Position numbers and translations under genes: made by a program. Under the pieces are notes generated by a model. The model did no database searches. It was not told the origin of the DNA and worked only from the letters and a program-made list of their open reading frames with translations. From Nodosilinea sp. FACHB-131 (GTDB lineage Bacteria; Cyanobacteriota; Cyanobacteriia; Phormidesmidales; Phormidesmidaceae), in NCBI RefSeq assembly GCF_014695395.1, contig NZ_JACJOF010000013.1, positions 62,001-126,000 of the forward strand: a stretch of 64,000 nucleotides of DNA, given 5' to 3'. Positions 45,195 through 54,948 of the stretch are shown here, piece by piece. Position 1 is the first letter of the stretch; every line of letters begins with the position of its first letter.

Positions 45195-46625
45195 TCATGA
45201 CGCCTCTCCCCTAGCGGCATCAGCCGTCAAAATTAGCTCCTCTAACGCCGCTTGGATATCCGCCGTCAGGGTCTCCACCGCCGCCTTGGCCGATCGCCGC
45301 GACTCGGCGTAGTCAGACCAGCGATCGCTAATGTTCATCGGCTCCCCCAGGCTAACCACCGCCTGGCGAGTCCCCAACTGGGGACGTTTGGGTACCTTTG
45401 TCCCCTTCACCCGTTCCACCAGATCAAAGAGAATCAGCGTGGTTTCGGCGAAGCGCTCAAAGGTGGGCTTGTCTTTTACGTAGGTGCCCGTCACCGCCAC
45501 AAAGCTCTCCACCAGGCGCATATGCCGCATGTGCAGCGTGGCTTCCTCCGACATCCAGTTGGCCAAGCCGCGATCGAAGGCCGAGAGCTGCTTCAGGTCA
45601 GAAATGTCTTCGCGGTAAATGTAGGCCCATCCCGCCTCTTCTAGGCGGCGGCAGCGGGTCACTAACGACCCTGTGTGGGGCAGAGCAAAGAAACGCTCCC
45701 CAATTTTGAGGGAGCCATCCAACAGAGGGCTCAACCGCTGGGCGATCGCGGCGGGATGTTCAGAAGTTTCAGGCTCGGCAGCGGGTTGCAGGCCGTAGAA
45801 CCGCTGGTAGAACTGCTCTAATCGGCCCAGCAGGTGCTGCCCCAGAGCCAGCAGCCGAGGATAGTAGTCCTCTGGCCCCATGGCCGTTGGCTCACTAAAC
45901 GACTGCACCGGCAGACCACAGTCAACCTCAAGCTGAGCCAGCAGCCGATCGAGGGCAGCCCAGTCAGGTCGAGGGTAAATATAGCGCAGGCCCACCGGCA
46001 GCAGCAGCACCTGCTCCGATCGCCCCGCCTTTTGCAGATCTTCCACCGCCCAAAAGGCCAGCTGCGCCGTGCCCGGCTCCAGATCGCTGATCACTTCGCC
46101 GTGGCCATTGGTGGCCCCCTCAGGGGCGATCGTCACCGGCAGCGGCGCATTCATCATCCGTTCGCGCACGGCCTTGAGAGCCTTGAGGTCGAGCCGCCGC
46201 CCCCGGTGCACCGGAATGCCCCCAATGGCGGCAAAAAACCAGCCCAGCCACCGCCCCGCCCACAGGGGCATGCCCCGGTCATACATAAAAAAGCTGTGCA
46301 GCGGACGCTTGAGGCTAAAGCCTTTTTGGCGGGCGGCCCGAGGCACCAGCCGCGAAAATAGGTACGACAGGCACAGCGGGTCGTCCACCTGGCTGTGGCG
46401 AAAGGCCATCATCAGCCGAATTTTGCCGGTCTGAAACTGATGAAAGCAATCTGCCAGCACCTCGGGGTTGTGGCAGGTCACCGGCCAAATGCCTGCCGGC
46501 AGCCAGGGCCGCAGCCGCAGCCGCAGCATCAGGGGCAGCACAATATAGCAGCCCTGCACCACCCAGGGCTTGTAGCGGGGGGGAATAAAGCCCAGGGGCG
46601 GCTGGGCGCGATTGAGCTGAGGCAA
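45195..46625 (-). CDS. PlsC-like 1-acyl-glycerol-3-phosphate acyltransferase family protein
   Basis: 476-residue protein of the LPLAT/PlsC superfamily. The HX4D motif is in FRHSQVDDP (about residue 79) and the second motif, corresponding to EGTR, is APEGATNG (about 162). The acyltransferase part covers about 60-260. The C-terminal half (about 290-470) is an additional helical domain of unknown function. Proteins of this length occur throughout cyanobacteria as a glycerol acyltransferase subfamily. The substrate is not established. It is the first of a possible two-gene unit with the SDR. Confidence 0.87.
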   Translation of the reverse strand: MPQLNRAQPPLGFIPPRYKPWVVQGCYIVLPLMLRLRLRPWLPAGIWPVTCHNPEVLADCFHQFQTGKIRLMMAFRHSQVDDPLCLSYLFSRLVPRAARQKGFSLKRPLHSFFMYDRGMPLWAGRWLGWFFAAIGGIPVHRGRRLDLKALKAVRERMMNAPLPVTIAPEGATNGHGEVISDLEPGTAQLAFWAVEDLQKAGRSEQVLLLPVGLRYIYPRPDWAALDRLLAQLEVDCGLPVQSFSEPTAMGPEDYYPRLLALGQHLLGRLEQFYQRFYGLQPAAEPETSEHPAAIAQRLSPLLDGSLKIGERFFALPHTGSLVTRCRRLEEAGWAYIYREDISDLKQLSAFDRGLANWMSEEATLHMRHMRLVESFVAVTGTYVKDKPTFERFAETTLILFDLVERVKGTKVPKRPQLGTRQAVVSLGEPMNISDRWSDYAESRRSAKAAVETLTADIQAALEELILTADAARGEAS

Positions 46626-46734
46626 CGGCGAACTCCGGAGCAGTAGACGGGTTTTACCCTAGCCCACTGTAGGGCAGATTCTCCCCCCTGCGTTGGCCTT
46701 TGGCCAGGCTTTGGCAATCGCAGCCTTGGCCCCA

Positions 46735-46774
46735 AAACAGCAGCGTCCCCCTCCCAAAGGAGAAGGACGCTGCT
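46735..46774 (-). terminator. Intrinsic terminator
   Basis: AGCAGCGTCC (46739-46748) pairs exactly with GGACGCTGCT (46765-46774); on the minus strand the stem is followed by TGTTTTGG. It is a second, downstream terminator in tandem with the one at 46818-46863. Confidence 0.65.
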
Positions 46775-46817
46775 ACAGGACCACACAACCGGGGCATCCA
46801 CCCGCGTGAACCACCCC

Positions 46818-46863
46818 AAAAATAAAAGTGTCTGACCCCTGAAAGCCCCCTGGAGTCAGACAC
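46818..46863 (-). terminator. Strong intrinsic terminator
   Basis: GTGTCTGAC (46828-46836) and GTCAGACAC (46855-46863) pair over 9 bp with an extended inner GG/CC pairing. On the minus strand the stem is followed by TTTTATTTTT. It is the first terminator after the CPBP protease gene. Confidence 0.8.
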
Positions 46864-47010
46864 ATTACCTGTAAGGACGCTTTCTCAAACAGACTAGCTC
46901 TCAGGTTCAAATGCCCCCAAGTGAGCCGCTGAGCTAACCCGTCTGCGTTCTTCAGAATTAAATTTATTCTCTTCGGTTTCGTCCCTGGCGGCGTCCAGGG
47001 AATTACGTAA
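46864..47010 (-). ncRNA. Candidate structured RNA or long structured 3' UTR
   Basis: On the minus strand, CAGAC plus TAGCTC pairs with GAGCTA plus GTCTG, giving an 11-bp stem with a small bulge. An upstream perfect hairpin has arms TCCCTGG (46982-46988) and CCAGGGA (46995-47001). The segment ends at the terminator at 46818-46863. There is no ORF. It may be a small RNA or the 3' untranslated part of the CPBP gene. No known family was recognised; 6S RNA was considered but could not be confirmed. Confidence 0.35.
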
Positions 47011-47055
47011 CCTCGCCAACTTTCCCCAGGAAGGGAGGGTCGGGGTCAGGTGGTA

Positions 47056-47946
47056 TTACCCAGGACGGCGGCAGCCCTGGTTGGTGAAGTAGGGCAATAG
47101 CGCTCGCCGCTCTGGCCAGTGATAGACCACGTAGCGCAAAACCCAGGGGGCCGACACCAGCAGACAGAGCACCCCCAGCCACCAGCTGGCGCGAAACTCT
47201 GCCAGGGTGTCGATGGTGTTGGCGGTGGGCTGGTTGGCCAGAATGTCGATGCCTGAGGCGATCGCATTGTTAATCGCGTGGGCCGCCATGGGCACCAACA
47301 GCGATCGCGTGCTCAGGTATAGCAACGACATTACCACCCCAAACACAAACAGCCCAATCAAATTGGAGTGCAGCACCCCAAACAGCACTGAGGTCAACAC
47401 GATGGCTGGGCGTACCCCCCACTTCACCCCCCAGCGGTGCAGCAGCACGCCACGAAAGATAAATTCTTCGGTGATGGGAGCCACCACCAGCACCGAAAAC
47501 AGCATCAGCCCGTTGTAAAGACTCGGATCCGTTGCTTGTTCAGCCGACAGCAGCAGCGATTGCCGCAGCGTGGCCTCCACCAGCCCCGGGGCCACCACAG
47601 ACAGACCCAGGTACGACACCTGAAACGCCCCTAGCGAAAACAGAAACACCCCCACCACCAGCCACAGCAGCTGCACCCAGGCCAGTTGTCTGGGCCAGGT
47701 ACCGAGCAGCGCCGCCAGGTTAAGGGGCGATCGGCGGGCTGCCAGCAAAATAGACCCGCACAAACCCAAGAAAATTAGGCTGTAGAGAATGGGTGCCAGA
47801 ATTGGGTCGTCTCCCTCTAAGGGCAGCAGCTCTAGGGCACCCAGGGTGCCAAATACCAGAGCCAAGCTCGTGGAAATAGCAAAAAATGCCACTACCACCA
47901 GCCGGGCTTTAAGGACCAGAAACGGATTGTTGTCACACGCTGCCAT
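47056..47946 (-). CDS. CPBP family intramembrane metalloprotease (CAAX protease-like)
   Basis: 296-residue integral membrane protease of the CPBP/Abi family. The catalytic elements are EEFIFRG (EExxxR), FGVLHSN and MAAHAINNA (His/Asn), lying in hydrophobic helices in the second half. About eight hydrophobic segments are seen overall. Bacterial members process or protect peptides, bacteriocin-type molecules or signal proteins; the substrate here is unknown. It is divergent from the cyclase gene upstream. Its transcript probably runs through the structured segment to the terminator at 46818-46863. Confidence 0.9.
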   Translation of the reverse strand: MAACDNNPFLVLKARLVVVAFFAISTSLALVFGTLGALELLPLEGDDPILAPILYSLIFLGLCGSILLAARRSPLNLAALLGTWPRQLAWVQLLWLVVGVFLFSLGAFQVSYLGLSVVAPGLVEATLRQSLLLSAEQATDPSLYNGLMLFSVLVVAPITEEFIFRGVLLHRWGVKWGVRPAIVLTSVLFGVLHSNLIGLFVFGVVMSLLYLSTRSLLVPMAAHAINNAIASGIDILANQPTANTIDTLAEFRASWWLGVLCLLVSAPWVLRYVVYHWPERRALLPYFTNQGCRRPG

Positions 47947-48058
47947 AGACCAAAACCCGTTCTAGAAACCGCAGATCAGCGCTATCAGCCCTCAAGCTAC
48001 TCAATGTTGCAGTTGATCCGGTTTTTCCCGATTCAACCATGAATTGCTTAGGGAGCGC

Positions 48059-48125
48059 TATAACTGAGGCACTATGCCCTCGACCAAGGGCAGCAGGGCA
48101 GGGCTTAGCCCCAACTGGGGTTTTT
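48059..48125 (+). ncRNA. Candidate short RNA or attenuator upstream of the cyclase gene
   Basis: A TATAAC (48059-48064) is followed by a perfect 6-bp hairpin (TGCCCT 48075-48080, AGGGCA 48087-48092). Then CCCC (48109-48112), an AACT loop and GGGG (48117-48120) run directly into TTTTT (48121-48125), a classic short terminator. The transcript would be about 55 nt. It ends about 100 bp before the cyclase start. No convincing -35 box is visible. Confidence 0.35.
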
Positions 48126-48226
48126 ATGCTTTGCCCCACCGCAGGGTGCTTATTAACGGTGACTGTTCTGCGCCTCCGGGTCAGCGCCTATAGTTATGGG
48201 GGCTGTCATTCTTGCTCCAGGGCCCC

Positions 48227-49456
48227 ATGACCAACGCTTCGCCAGATTCCGGCGCAATTCCCGGCATCATTTTAGTGGCACCAGTGGCCGATAGCCCTCT
48301 GGGGCCTCTGGTGGAGTTATTAGACGTGTTACGGGCTGCGGGCTACGAGGTACACCAGGCCAGTGGCGAAGACGACACCATTGCGGCGGCCGAGGCAACC
48401 CCCCCAGATCTAATTTTGCTAGCGCTAGAGCAGTTTGATACGGCTGCTATGCGGCTGTGCCACCGCCTCAAAAAACGGCCGCTCACTCGCCAGGTAGCCA
48501 TAGCTGTCATTGGCCAAGATCAGGCCCTGGCTCGACGGCTGCGGGCCTTTGAATTTGGCGTGGTCGACTACATAGATCAGGCGCTCTGGGTTGAAGAGGC
48601 CGCTGCCCGCATTAAAGCCCAGGTGACCACCCACCGCATGCAGCGACGGCTGCGGCAGCAGGCTCAGCGGGCAGTATCGGCGGGCAGTGCCACCAATCTC
48701 TTGGCCGACCTGCAAAAGGCTCTGCGCCGCCAAGCCCAGCTGTTGCAGGCCCAGAACCTTCAGCTTCAGCAAGAAATGCAGGAGCGCGAACAGGCCCAGC
48801 AGGCGCTGCGTCTGGAGCAGCAAAAGTCAGAGCAGCTGTTGTTAAACATTCTGCCGAGGGCAGTGGTCGACAAACTCAAGCAGCTAGAGGGGTCGCTGGC
48901 CGAGCGCTTCGACGACGTCACTATTCTGTTTGCCGACATTGTTAACTTCACGCCCTTAGCCGCCCAGATTAGCCCGCTAGAGCTGGTCAACTGGCTCAAT
49001 CAGATTTTCTCAGCCTTCGATCGCCTGGCCGAGCAGTACCAGCTGGAGAAAATTAAGACCATTGGCGATGCCTATATGGTGGTGGGGGGGCTGCCCTTGC
49101 CCCGGCCTGATCATGCCGAAACCATCATGGAAATGGCCCTCGCTATGCAGGAGGCGGCCGCCCACTTCACCCGCAACGATGGGCAGAAGTTTCAGCTGCG
49201 CATTGGTATCAACACTGGGCCTGTAGTGGCCGGGGTGATCGGCATCAAAAAGTTTAGCTACGACCTCTGGGGCGATGCCGTCAATATCGCCAGCCGCATG
49301 GAGGCGCAGGGATCGCCGGGCAAAATTCAAATCACCGAGGCGACCTACCAGCGCCTCAAGCACCGCTATGCCTTCGAAGAAGTGGGTCAGGTCATGGTCA
49401 AAGGTCATGGCTACTTGACGACCTACCAATACAGCGGCCCAGGGCAAAAAGCTTGA
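48227..49456 (+). CDS. Class III adenylate cyclase with degenerate receiver domain
   Basis: 409-residue protein from ATG 48227. Residues about 1-125 fold like a receiver, but the acceptor position reads LILLALEQ (no Asp) and the Lys site is VDYIDQ, so it is a pseudo-receiver. A coiled-coil region (about 150-205, Gln-rich) links it to a class III cyclase catalytic domain at 225-400. The metal-binding Asp is in LFADIVNFT. Substrate residues are Lys in LEKIKTIGDAYMVV and Asp in YDLWGDAVNIASR, which predicts ATP over GTP. The product cAMP is a major second messenger for motility in cyanobacteria. Confidence 0.92.
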   Translation: MTNASPDSGAIPGIILVAPVADSPLGPLVELLDVLRAAGYEVHQASGEDDTIAAAEATPPDLILLALEQFDTAAMRLCHRLKKRPLTRQVAIAVIGQDQALARRLRAFEFGVVDYIDQALWVEEAAARIKAQVTTHRMQRRLRQQAQRAVSAGSATNLLADLQKALRRQAQLLQAQNLQLQQEMQEREQAQQALRLEQQKSEQLLLNILPRAVVDKLKQLEGSLAERFDDVTILFADIVNFTPLAAQISPLELVNWLNQIFSAFDRLAEQYQLEKIKTIGDAYMVVGGLPLPRPDHAETIMEMALAMQEAAAHFTRNDGQKFQLRIGINTGPVVAGVIGIKKFSYDLWGDAVNIASRMEAQGSPGKIQITEATYQRLKHRYAFEEVGQVMVKGHGYLTTYQYSGPGQKA

Positions 49457-49581
49457 TAGACTGGGGAAGCTAAAATTCGGGCAGCTGGGCTAGCTATCCT
49501 GTAGACACAGAACGACCTCGCCCAGCACGATGCTCAATCACAGCCCCCGGGTCACACACGGTTAACTCACACCTCTACTCT

Positions 49582-51717
49582 ATGGCGACATTTTTACTGG
49601 AAGTTGGCACCGAAGAACTGCCCGCCAGTTTCGTTAGCGATGCCCTCCACCAGTGGCAGACCCGAATTCCTGCCGAATTGGCAGAGCAGGCCCTGGCCCC
49701 CGAAGCGGTGCGCTTCTACGGCACCCCCCGCCGCCTGGCGGTGATCCTCGACGGGCTGCCGCTGCGCCAACCCGATCGCCGGGAAGAGGTCAAAGGCCCT
49801 CCGGCTCAGGCGGCCTTTAAGGATGGTCAGCCGACCAAAGCTGCCGAGGGGTTTGCCAAATCTAGGGGCGTAGATGTGTCTGCTCTAGAGGTGCGCGACA
49901 CCGACAAGGGCGCGTTTGTGTTTGTCAATCAAGACATTCCGGGACGGGCCGCCACCGATATTTTGGCTGAGCTGATCCCCCAGTGGATTTTGGGGCTGGA
50001 GGGCAAACGGTTTATGCGCTGGGGGGAGGGCGACCTACGGTTTCCGCGCCCGATTCGCTGGCTAGTGGCGCTGATGGACAGCGAGGTGCTGCCCCTCACC
50101 CTCGAGAACGGGTCGCTGGTCTGTACGAGCGATCGCATCTCCCAGGGCCACCGCGTGCTGCACCCTGACCCTGTATCGCTGCGCCGCGCCCAGGACTACG
50201 TCGAGGCGCTACGCGACGCCTACGTCGAAATCGACCCCGCTGCCCGTCGTCTGCTGATCCAGCACCAGGTCGAGGAGACGGCCAAGACCCTAGGGGGCGT
50301 GCCAATGATTTCTCCCGCCCTGCTCGACGAAGTCACCAACCTGGTGGAGTGGCCCACCGCCGTAGTCGGCAAGTTCGACACCGAGTTTCTCGACCTGCCG
50401 CCGGAGGTTGCCATCATCGAAATGGAGAGCCACCAGCGCTACTTTCCGCTCAAGCAGAACGCCGACGGTTTGGCGCTGATACCCGTCTTCATCACCATCT
50501 CCAACGGCGACCCCAGCAAAGACGCGATTATCGCCGAGGGCAACGCTCGCGTGATTCGCGCCCGCCTTTCGGATGGCAAATTTTTCTTTGACGCCGATCG
50601 CGCCCAGCCCCTCGACGCCTTTGTCGCCAAGCTCGAAACCGTCACCTTTGAAGAACGGCTGGGGTCAATGGCCGCCAAGGTGAAGCGCATTGGCACCGTT
50701 GCCGACCACCTCTGCGACCAGCTCAACCTGGGGGCTCAGCCCCGTCAGCACATTCGCCGCGCCGCCTATCTGTGCAAAGCCGACCTGGTTACCCAAATGG
50801 TGGGCGAGTTCCCCGAACTCCAGGGGGTGATGGGGCAAAAGTACGCCCTCCACAGCGGGGAGCCAGAGGCTGTGGCCACCGCCATCGTTGAGCACTATCT
50901 GCCTAAGGGCGCGCAGGATAGCCTGCCCCAAACCCTGGCCGGTCAGGTCGTAGGCATTGCCGATCGCCTCGACACCCTAGTCGGCATTTTTAGCACCGGT
51001 CAGCTGCCTACGGGTTCCTCGGATCCCTTTGCCCTGCGGCGGGCTGCCAACGCAGTGCTGAACATTATTTGGGCGGCGGGGCTGCCTCTCAACCTGGCCA
51101 AACTGCTGAATACCGTAGTGCAGGACTTTGCCCAGGATCCAAACCTGGCGATCGATGCCCCCGAGACGCTGCGCACTCAGCTCCACGACTTCTTCTTACA
51201 GCGGGTGCAGACGCTGCTGCAAGACGAGCAGGGCATCGACTACGACCTGGTAAATGCAGTCCTAAGCGATCGCGCTCTCAACGATCCGCTAGACGTCAAA
51301 GATCGCGCTCTGTTCTTGCAGGCTATGCGCCGCAGCGGCCGCATGGACAAGGTCTACGAAACCGTAAACCGCGCCACCCGCCTGGCCGCCCAGGGCACCC
51401 TCGACACCAATGTGCTCGACCCCGAGGGCGTAATTGTCGAGGCCAAGCTCGAGGCCAAGGCCGAGCAAGACTTCTTGGCAGCACTCAAAACCCTGGTGCC
51501 CCAGACCCAGGCCGCTCAGGCCAGCCACGACTACGACCAGCTGGTAGCAGGCCTGGAGCAGGTGGCCCCGGTGGTCAGCGGCTTCTTTGACGGTCCTGAC
51601 AGCGTACTCGTGATGGCCGACGAGCCGGCGGTGCGGCAAAACCGCCTCAACCTGCTGGGGCTGCTGCGCAACCACGCCCTAGTGCTAGGCGACTTTGGCG
51701 CCATCGTCAAGGGATAG
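49582..51717 (+). CDS. glyS: Glycyl-tRNA synthetase beta subunit
   Basis: 711-residue beta subunit of the heterotetrameric glycyl-tRNA synthetase; it recognises tRNA-Gly and needs the alpha subunit (glyQ, not in this window). The N-terminus [15 protein letters not shown] and the internal [21 protein letters not shown] and [14 protein letters not shown] blocks are characteristic. The C-terminus holds the DALR-type anticodon-binding helices. Full length. It lies 7 bp upstream of murD and probably shares its transcript. Confidence 0.96.
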   Translation: MATFLLEVGTEELPASFVSDALHQWQTRIPAELAEQALAPEAVRFYGTPRRLAVILDGLPLRQPDRREEVKGPPAQAAFKDGQPTKAAEGFAKSRGVDVSALEVRDTDKGAFVFVNQDIPGRAATDILAELIPQWILGLEGKRFMRWGEGDLRFPRPIRWLVALMDSEVLPLTLENGSLVCTSDRISQGHRVLHPDPVSLRRAQDYVEALRDAYVEIDPAARRLLIQHQVEETAKTLGGVPMISPALLDEVTNLVEWPTAVVGKFDTEFLDLPPEVAIIEMESHQRYFPLKQNADGLALIPVFITISNGDPSKDAIIAEGNARVIRARLSDGKFFFDADRAQPLDAFVAKLETVTFEERLGSMAAKVKRIGTVADHLCDQLNLGAQPRQHIRRAAYLCKADLVTQMVGEFPELQGVMGQKYALHSGEPEAVATAIVEHYLPKGAQDSLPQTLAGQVVGIADRLDTLVGIFSTGQLPTGSSDPFALRRAANAVLNIIWAAGLPLNLAKLLNTVVQDFAQDPNLAIDAPETLRTQLHDFFLQRVQTLLQDEQGIDYDLVNAVLSDRALNDPLDVKDRALFLQAMRRSGRMDKVYETVNRATRLAAQGTLDTNVLDPEGVIVEAKLEAKAEQDFLAALKTLVPQTQAAQASHDYDQLVAGLEQVAPVVSGFFDGPDSVLVMADEPAVRQNRLNLLGLLRNHALVLGDFGAIVKG

Positions 51718-51724
51718 CGACGCC

Positions 51725-53071
51725 ATGAAAAACGCCCATGTGATTGGTTTGGGTAAGTCAGGGGTAGCGGCGGCGCGGCTGCTACACCGGGACGGCTGGC
51801 AGGTGGTGCTGAGCGATCGCGGCTCCAGCCCAGCCTTATTGACCCAACAGGAAGCTCTGCGTCAGGACGGCATCACCGTGCTGCTCGACTACAGCTTTGT
51901 GCCCGACAGCCGCACCAACCTGCTAGTGGTCAGCCCCGGCGTTCCCTGGGATAGCCCCGCGTTGGTGGCCGCCCGCGAGAACGGCTTAGAAGTGATTGGC
52001 GAAACCGAGCTAGCCTGGCGGTTTTTGCAAGATCGCCCCTGGGTCGGCATTACCGGCACCAACGGCAAAACCACCACCACGGCCCTGACCGCCGCCATCT
52101 TCCAGGCCGCCGGGCTCAACGCGCCCGCCTGCGGCAACATTGGCTATGCCGCCTGCGAGCTAGCCCTAGAGCCCACGGTGCCCGACTGGGTAATCGCCGA
52201 GCTGAGCAGCTACCAGATTGAGGCCTCGGCCACTTTGGCTCCCCAGATTGGCCTGTGGACTACGCTCACCCCCGACCATCTCCAGCGCCACGGCACCGTT
52301 GAAAACTACGCCCGGATCAAGGCCACGCTGATGCATCGTTCAGAGCTAGCGGTGTTTAACGGCGACGACCCCTACCTGCGCCAGCACCTGCCGGAGGAGT
52401 TTCCCTCCGCCCACTGGACGAGCGTGGCGGGGAAGCGGGCGATCGCTCCGCTGCGGCCTTGCGCCTACATCGAAGACGGCTGGGTTAAGTTTGAGGCCAT
52501 TCCCATTGTGCGAGCTGATGCGTTGCGCATGGTGGGCGACCACAACCAACAAAACCTGCTGCTAGCGGTCACAGCAGCCTGCCTAGCGGAACTGGATGCG
52601 GAGGCGATCGCCGCCGGAGTCACTGGCTTCCCCGGCGTGCCCCATCGCCTAGAGCACATCTGCACCTGGCAGGGGATTGATTTCATCAATGACTCAAAGG
52701 CGACTAACTACGACGCGGCTGAGGTGGGGCTGCGATCGGTAGAGGCCCCAGCCGTACTGATTGCCGGGGGTGAAGCCAAGGAAGGCGACGACACCGCCTG
52801 GGTACAGCGCATTCACGAACGAGCCGCCACTGTGTTGCTGATTGGCGACGCCGCCCCTCAGTTCGCCCAACGGTTAGAGACCGCCGGGTACCGCAACTAC
52901 ACCATTGTCGAAGACATGGAGCGAGCGGTGGAGCGGGGCGCTGAGGTAGCCCCATCCCTGGGAGCCTCAGTTGTGCTGCTTTCTCCAGCCTGTGCCAGCT
53001 TTGACCAGTATCCAAACTTTGAGCAGCGGGGCGAACACTTCCGCCGGCTTTGCCAGGAGCGATTTTCTTAA
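51725..53071 (+). CDS. murD: UDP-N-acetylmuramoyl-L-alanine--D-glutamate ligase
   Basis: 448-residue Mur ligase that adds D-glutamate to UDP-MurNAc-L-Ala in the cytoplasmic stage of peptidoglycan synthesis. The start at ATG 51725 ([13 protein letters not shown]) gives the expected Rossmann N-terminus; the frame before it is glyS sequence. The ATP-binding motif is [12 protein letters not shown] (about 105), followed by [14 protein letters not shown] and the D-Glu-binding NDSKATN. Length is standard. It is followed by a strong terminator. Confidence 0.96.
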   Translation: MKNAHVIGLGKSGVAAARLLHRDGWQVVLSDRGSSPALLTQQEALRQDGITVLLDYSFVPDSRTNLLVVSPGVPWDSPALVAARENGLEVIGETELAWRFLQDRPWVGITGTNGKTTTTALTAAIFQAAGLNAPACGNIGYAACELALEPTVPDWVIAELSSYQIEASATLAPQIGLWTTLTPDHLQRHGTVENYARIKATLMHRSELAVFNGDDPYLRQHLPEEFPSAHWTSVAGKRAIAPLRPCAYIEDGWVKFEAIPIVRADALRMVGDHNQQNLLLAVTAACLAELDAEAIAAGVTGFPGVPHRLEHICTWQGIDFINDSKATNYDAAEVGLRSVEAPAVLIAGGEAKEGDDTAWVQRIHERAATVLLIGDAAPQFAQRLETAGYRNYTIVEDMERAVERGAEVAPSLGASVVLLSPACASFDQYPNFEQRGEHFRRLCQERFS

Positions 53072-53129
53072 GGCCTTAAACATCCAAGTTGGGCTCAGGA
53101 AGGATGCAAAAGCTGGAACAATTGTTGTT

Positions 53130-53179
53130 AAGGTTTGCAGTTTGAAAGTTTCTAAACTTTATATCCTGCAAACCTTTTT
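53130..53179 (+). terminator. Intrinsic terminator after murD
   Basis: AAGGTTTGCAG (53130-53140) pairs with CTGCAAACCTT (53166-53176), with an inner AAAGTTT/AAACTTT stem, followed by a T tract. Confidence 0.9.
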
Positions 53180-53324
53180 GCTGGTCTAAACCTGACTATT
53201 CAGGTATAAATTGGAGCAGATGGTGCCTAACTCTGCCCTTCAAACCATTTGATCCAGGGCAATCATTTCCCAAGTCAGTTCCTGATCTACCTTCATCCGC
53301 CTGACTCAGTCTTTCCTATGCCCT

Positions 53325-54134
53325 ATGGACAACTCGTTTGATTCTGCTGAATTCTCCGCTGTGCCCTCCCCTACTGTGGGTGCCGGGGAGGGACGTTCTG
53401 CTCAACGGCCAGTTTCATTTACCATCGATCTCAGCAGAGCGGCTAGCGCTGATACCCCTGCTAGCAGTGCTGCCGCCAAGCCGGTGCTCAAGGCTACGAA
53501 TGCTCCGGCCCACCTGGCTCCCTTTCCGGTGCAGGCTCAGCTATCGCATTTGCCCCTGCTACCACGCCGCAAGTCACCAACCTTTAGCCGCCACCGTCAC
53601 GACGCCAACCCAGCCCTGGCAGTTAAGGTACTGCAAGACATTCAGATGGCGGTAGAAGCCTGGCACCAAGACCTAAAACAGACAGTGCATCGCATTCAGG
53701 CCGTCTACATGGAAGGGCCGATTGTCGATGGTTGGCTCGAAACCGTAGACGAGCACCTTGGCCAAGCCGCTGCCCTCGATGCTGCCCTACTGCGCCACGG
53801 CGACCCTCAAGACCTCTCCAGCTATGTTGAGCAACTGTGTCAATCACTAGAGTCACCCCAAGAGCAACCTGCCCCTCCCGGTACCAGCTTGGGTCGTCCC
53901 GGCTATCGTCTGTGCAGCCTCGACTCTGACGGTCGGGTGCAATACTTCCCCTGCCCACCCGAGCAGTTGTCTACGATTAGTTTGGCCATTGCCCGCCACC
54001 AAAAGCTGCGCCAGCTACTCGACCATAAGCAATTTTTAGAAGCAAAGCTGAAGCGCACGGTGGATATTATGACCACTAGCCGCGACACGCTAGGCATTGC
54101 GCCGACCTATAGCTCGGAGACGGGGGAGGAGTAG
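53325..54134 (+). CDS. Hypothetical protein
   Basis: 269-residue soluble protein, not recognised. The first 85 residues are low-complexity, rich in Ala, Ser and Pro and probably disordered. From about 92 (NPALAVKVLQDIQMAVEAWHQDLKQTVHRIQAVYMEGP) it becomes helical with a coiled-coil look, then a Pro-rich gap, then GRPGYRLCSLDSDGRVQYF and a final long helix (IARHQKLRQLLDHKQFLEAKLKRTVDIM). It is monocistronic between the murD terminator and the minisatellite at 54136. Confidence 0.72.
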   Translation: MDNSFDSAEFSAVPSPTVGAGEGRSAQRPVSFTIDLSRAASADTPASSAAAKPVLKATNAPAHLAPFPVQAQLSHLPLLPRRKSPTFSRHRHDANPALAVKVLQDIQMAVEAWHQDLKQTVHRIQAVYMEGPIVDGWLETVDEHLGQAAALDAALLRHGDPQDLSSYVEQLCQSLESPQEQPAPPGTSLGRPGYRLCSLDSDGRVQYFPCPPEQLSTISLAIARHQKLRQLLDHKQFLEAKLKRTVDIMTTSRDTLGIAPTYSSETGEE

Positions 54135-54135
54135 G

Positions 54136-54947
54136 GAGTGGGTAGGTGAATGGGTGGATGGGTAGGTGGGTGGATGGGTGGATGGCTCGCTAGAGACTTA
54201 GTAGGCTACCAAGCTAAAGATGCACGCTAATAGGGTGAACGATTGGAGGTTCAAGGCGAACCATGAACCGTACACCTTGAGCCCCAAACCCTAAAGGGCT
54301 GCTGTCACAATCAGCTTGGTCAAGCACAAGCTACCATCCCCAGGTGCCGGGGTCACCTTTGAAGGGGCCAACAATGTCTGAGGTAATCCAGCCACCATAA
54401 AAGTCGCCGGGCTGGGACTGCACCAGCTCATCGTCGACATAGCAGGCTTCCATGCGGCTAGGGTAGAGGGCGATGTAGTTAGCAATGCTCTCAAACGCCT
54501 CGGTGGGCTGGGGGTAGGCCCAGGCAACCTGCTCGGCAATGCGATCGCCCACCGCTACCGAAAAATATACCGCTGCCCCTTTCCACTCGCAGATTGTTGA
54601 GCGGGGCACGGGCTGAAAATACTGCATCTGCACATCCTCGGGAGGAATGTAGTAGGTCGGCGGATGGCTAGTCTCTAGCACCCGCTTGGTACGCCGCGAA
54701 TCAGCAATCACTACGCCATTAAACACCACACGAATATGCCGAGTTGAGTCTTCTAGCCGGGGCGGACGCGGGTAATCCCACACGGATTCTTGGTCGGGGC
54801 CGGGGGTGATGCGGTTGGGGGGAGAGAACATGGGTGGATGGGTGGATGGGTGGATGGGTAGGGGATCTAGACTTCGATTCGGTTTATTAGCAGTCAGTTA
54901 TCTAAAGCATAAACTCCCTAACCCATCCACTCCCTACCCATCCACCC
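54136..54947. repeat. GGGTGGAT-type minisatellite blocks flanking DUF427
   Basis: Three blocks built from GGGTGGAT, GGGTAGG and close variants lie at 54136-54185 (direct), 54831-54863 (direct) and 54914-54947 (inverted). The second and third form an inverted repeat of about 16 bp (GGGTGGATGGGTAGGG and its complement). The blocks enclose the DUF427 gene, and the second lies right at its start codon. Confidence 0.85.
54331..54831 (-). CDS. DUF427 domain protein
   Basis: 166-residue DUF427 protein, a small double-beta family of unknown function. The family pattern appears in RVVFNGVVIADSRRTKRVLETSHPPTYYIPPEDV, then STICEWKGAAVYFSV and the C-terminal YPSRMEACYVDDELVQSQPGDFYGGW. The upstream region is a GGGTGGAT minisatellite that abuts the start codon, so no ordinary promoter or Shine-Dalgarno is seen directly before it; a distal promoter or leader is implied. 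Confidence 0.9.
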   Translation of the reverse strand: MFSPPNRITPGPDQESVWDYPRPPRLEDSTRHIRVVFNGVVIADSRRTKRVLETSHPPTYYIPPEDVQMQYFQPVPRSTICEWKGAAVYFSVAVGDRIAEQVAWAYPQPTEAFESIANYIALYPSRMEACYVDDELVQSQPGDFYGGWITSDIVGPFKGDPGTWGW

Positions 54948-54948
54948 C

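Larger units (their letters stand above)
46626..47055. other. 430-bp intergenic region with two hairpins and a structured segment
   Basis: It lies between the acyltransferase and CPBP protease genes, both on the minus strand. It carries no supported protein gene. It holds two minus-strand terminators (near 46739-46774 and 46818-46863) and, upstream of them, a segment with several self-complementary stretches, listed separately as a candidate RNA. Confidence 0.55.

Noticed and set aside
46905-46945. tRNA-like stretches (GGTTCAAATG on plus, GGTTAGCTCAGCGG on minus)
   Set aside because: The T-arm-like and D-arm-like pieces are on opposite strands and no acceptor or anticodon stem forms.
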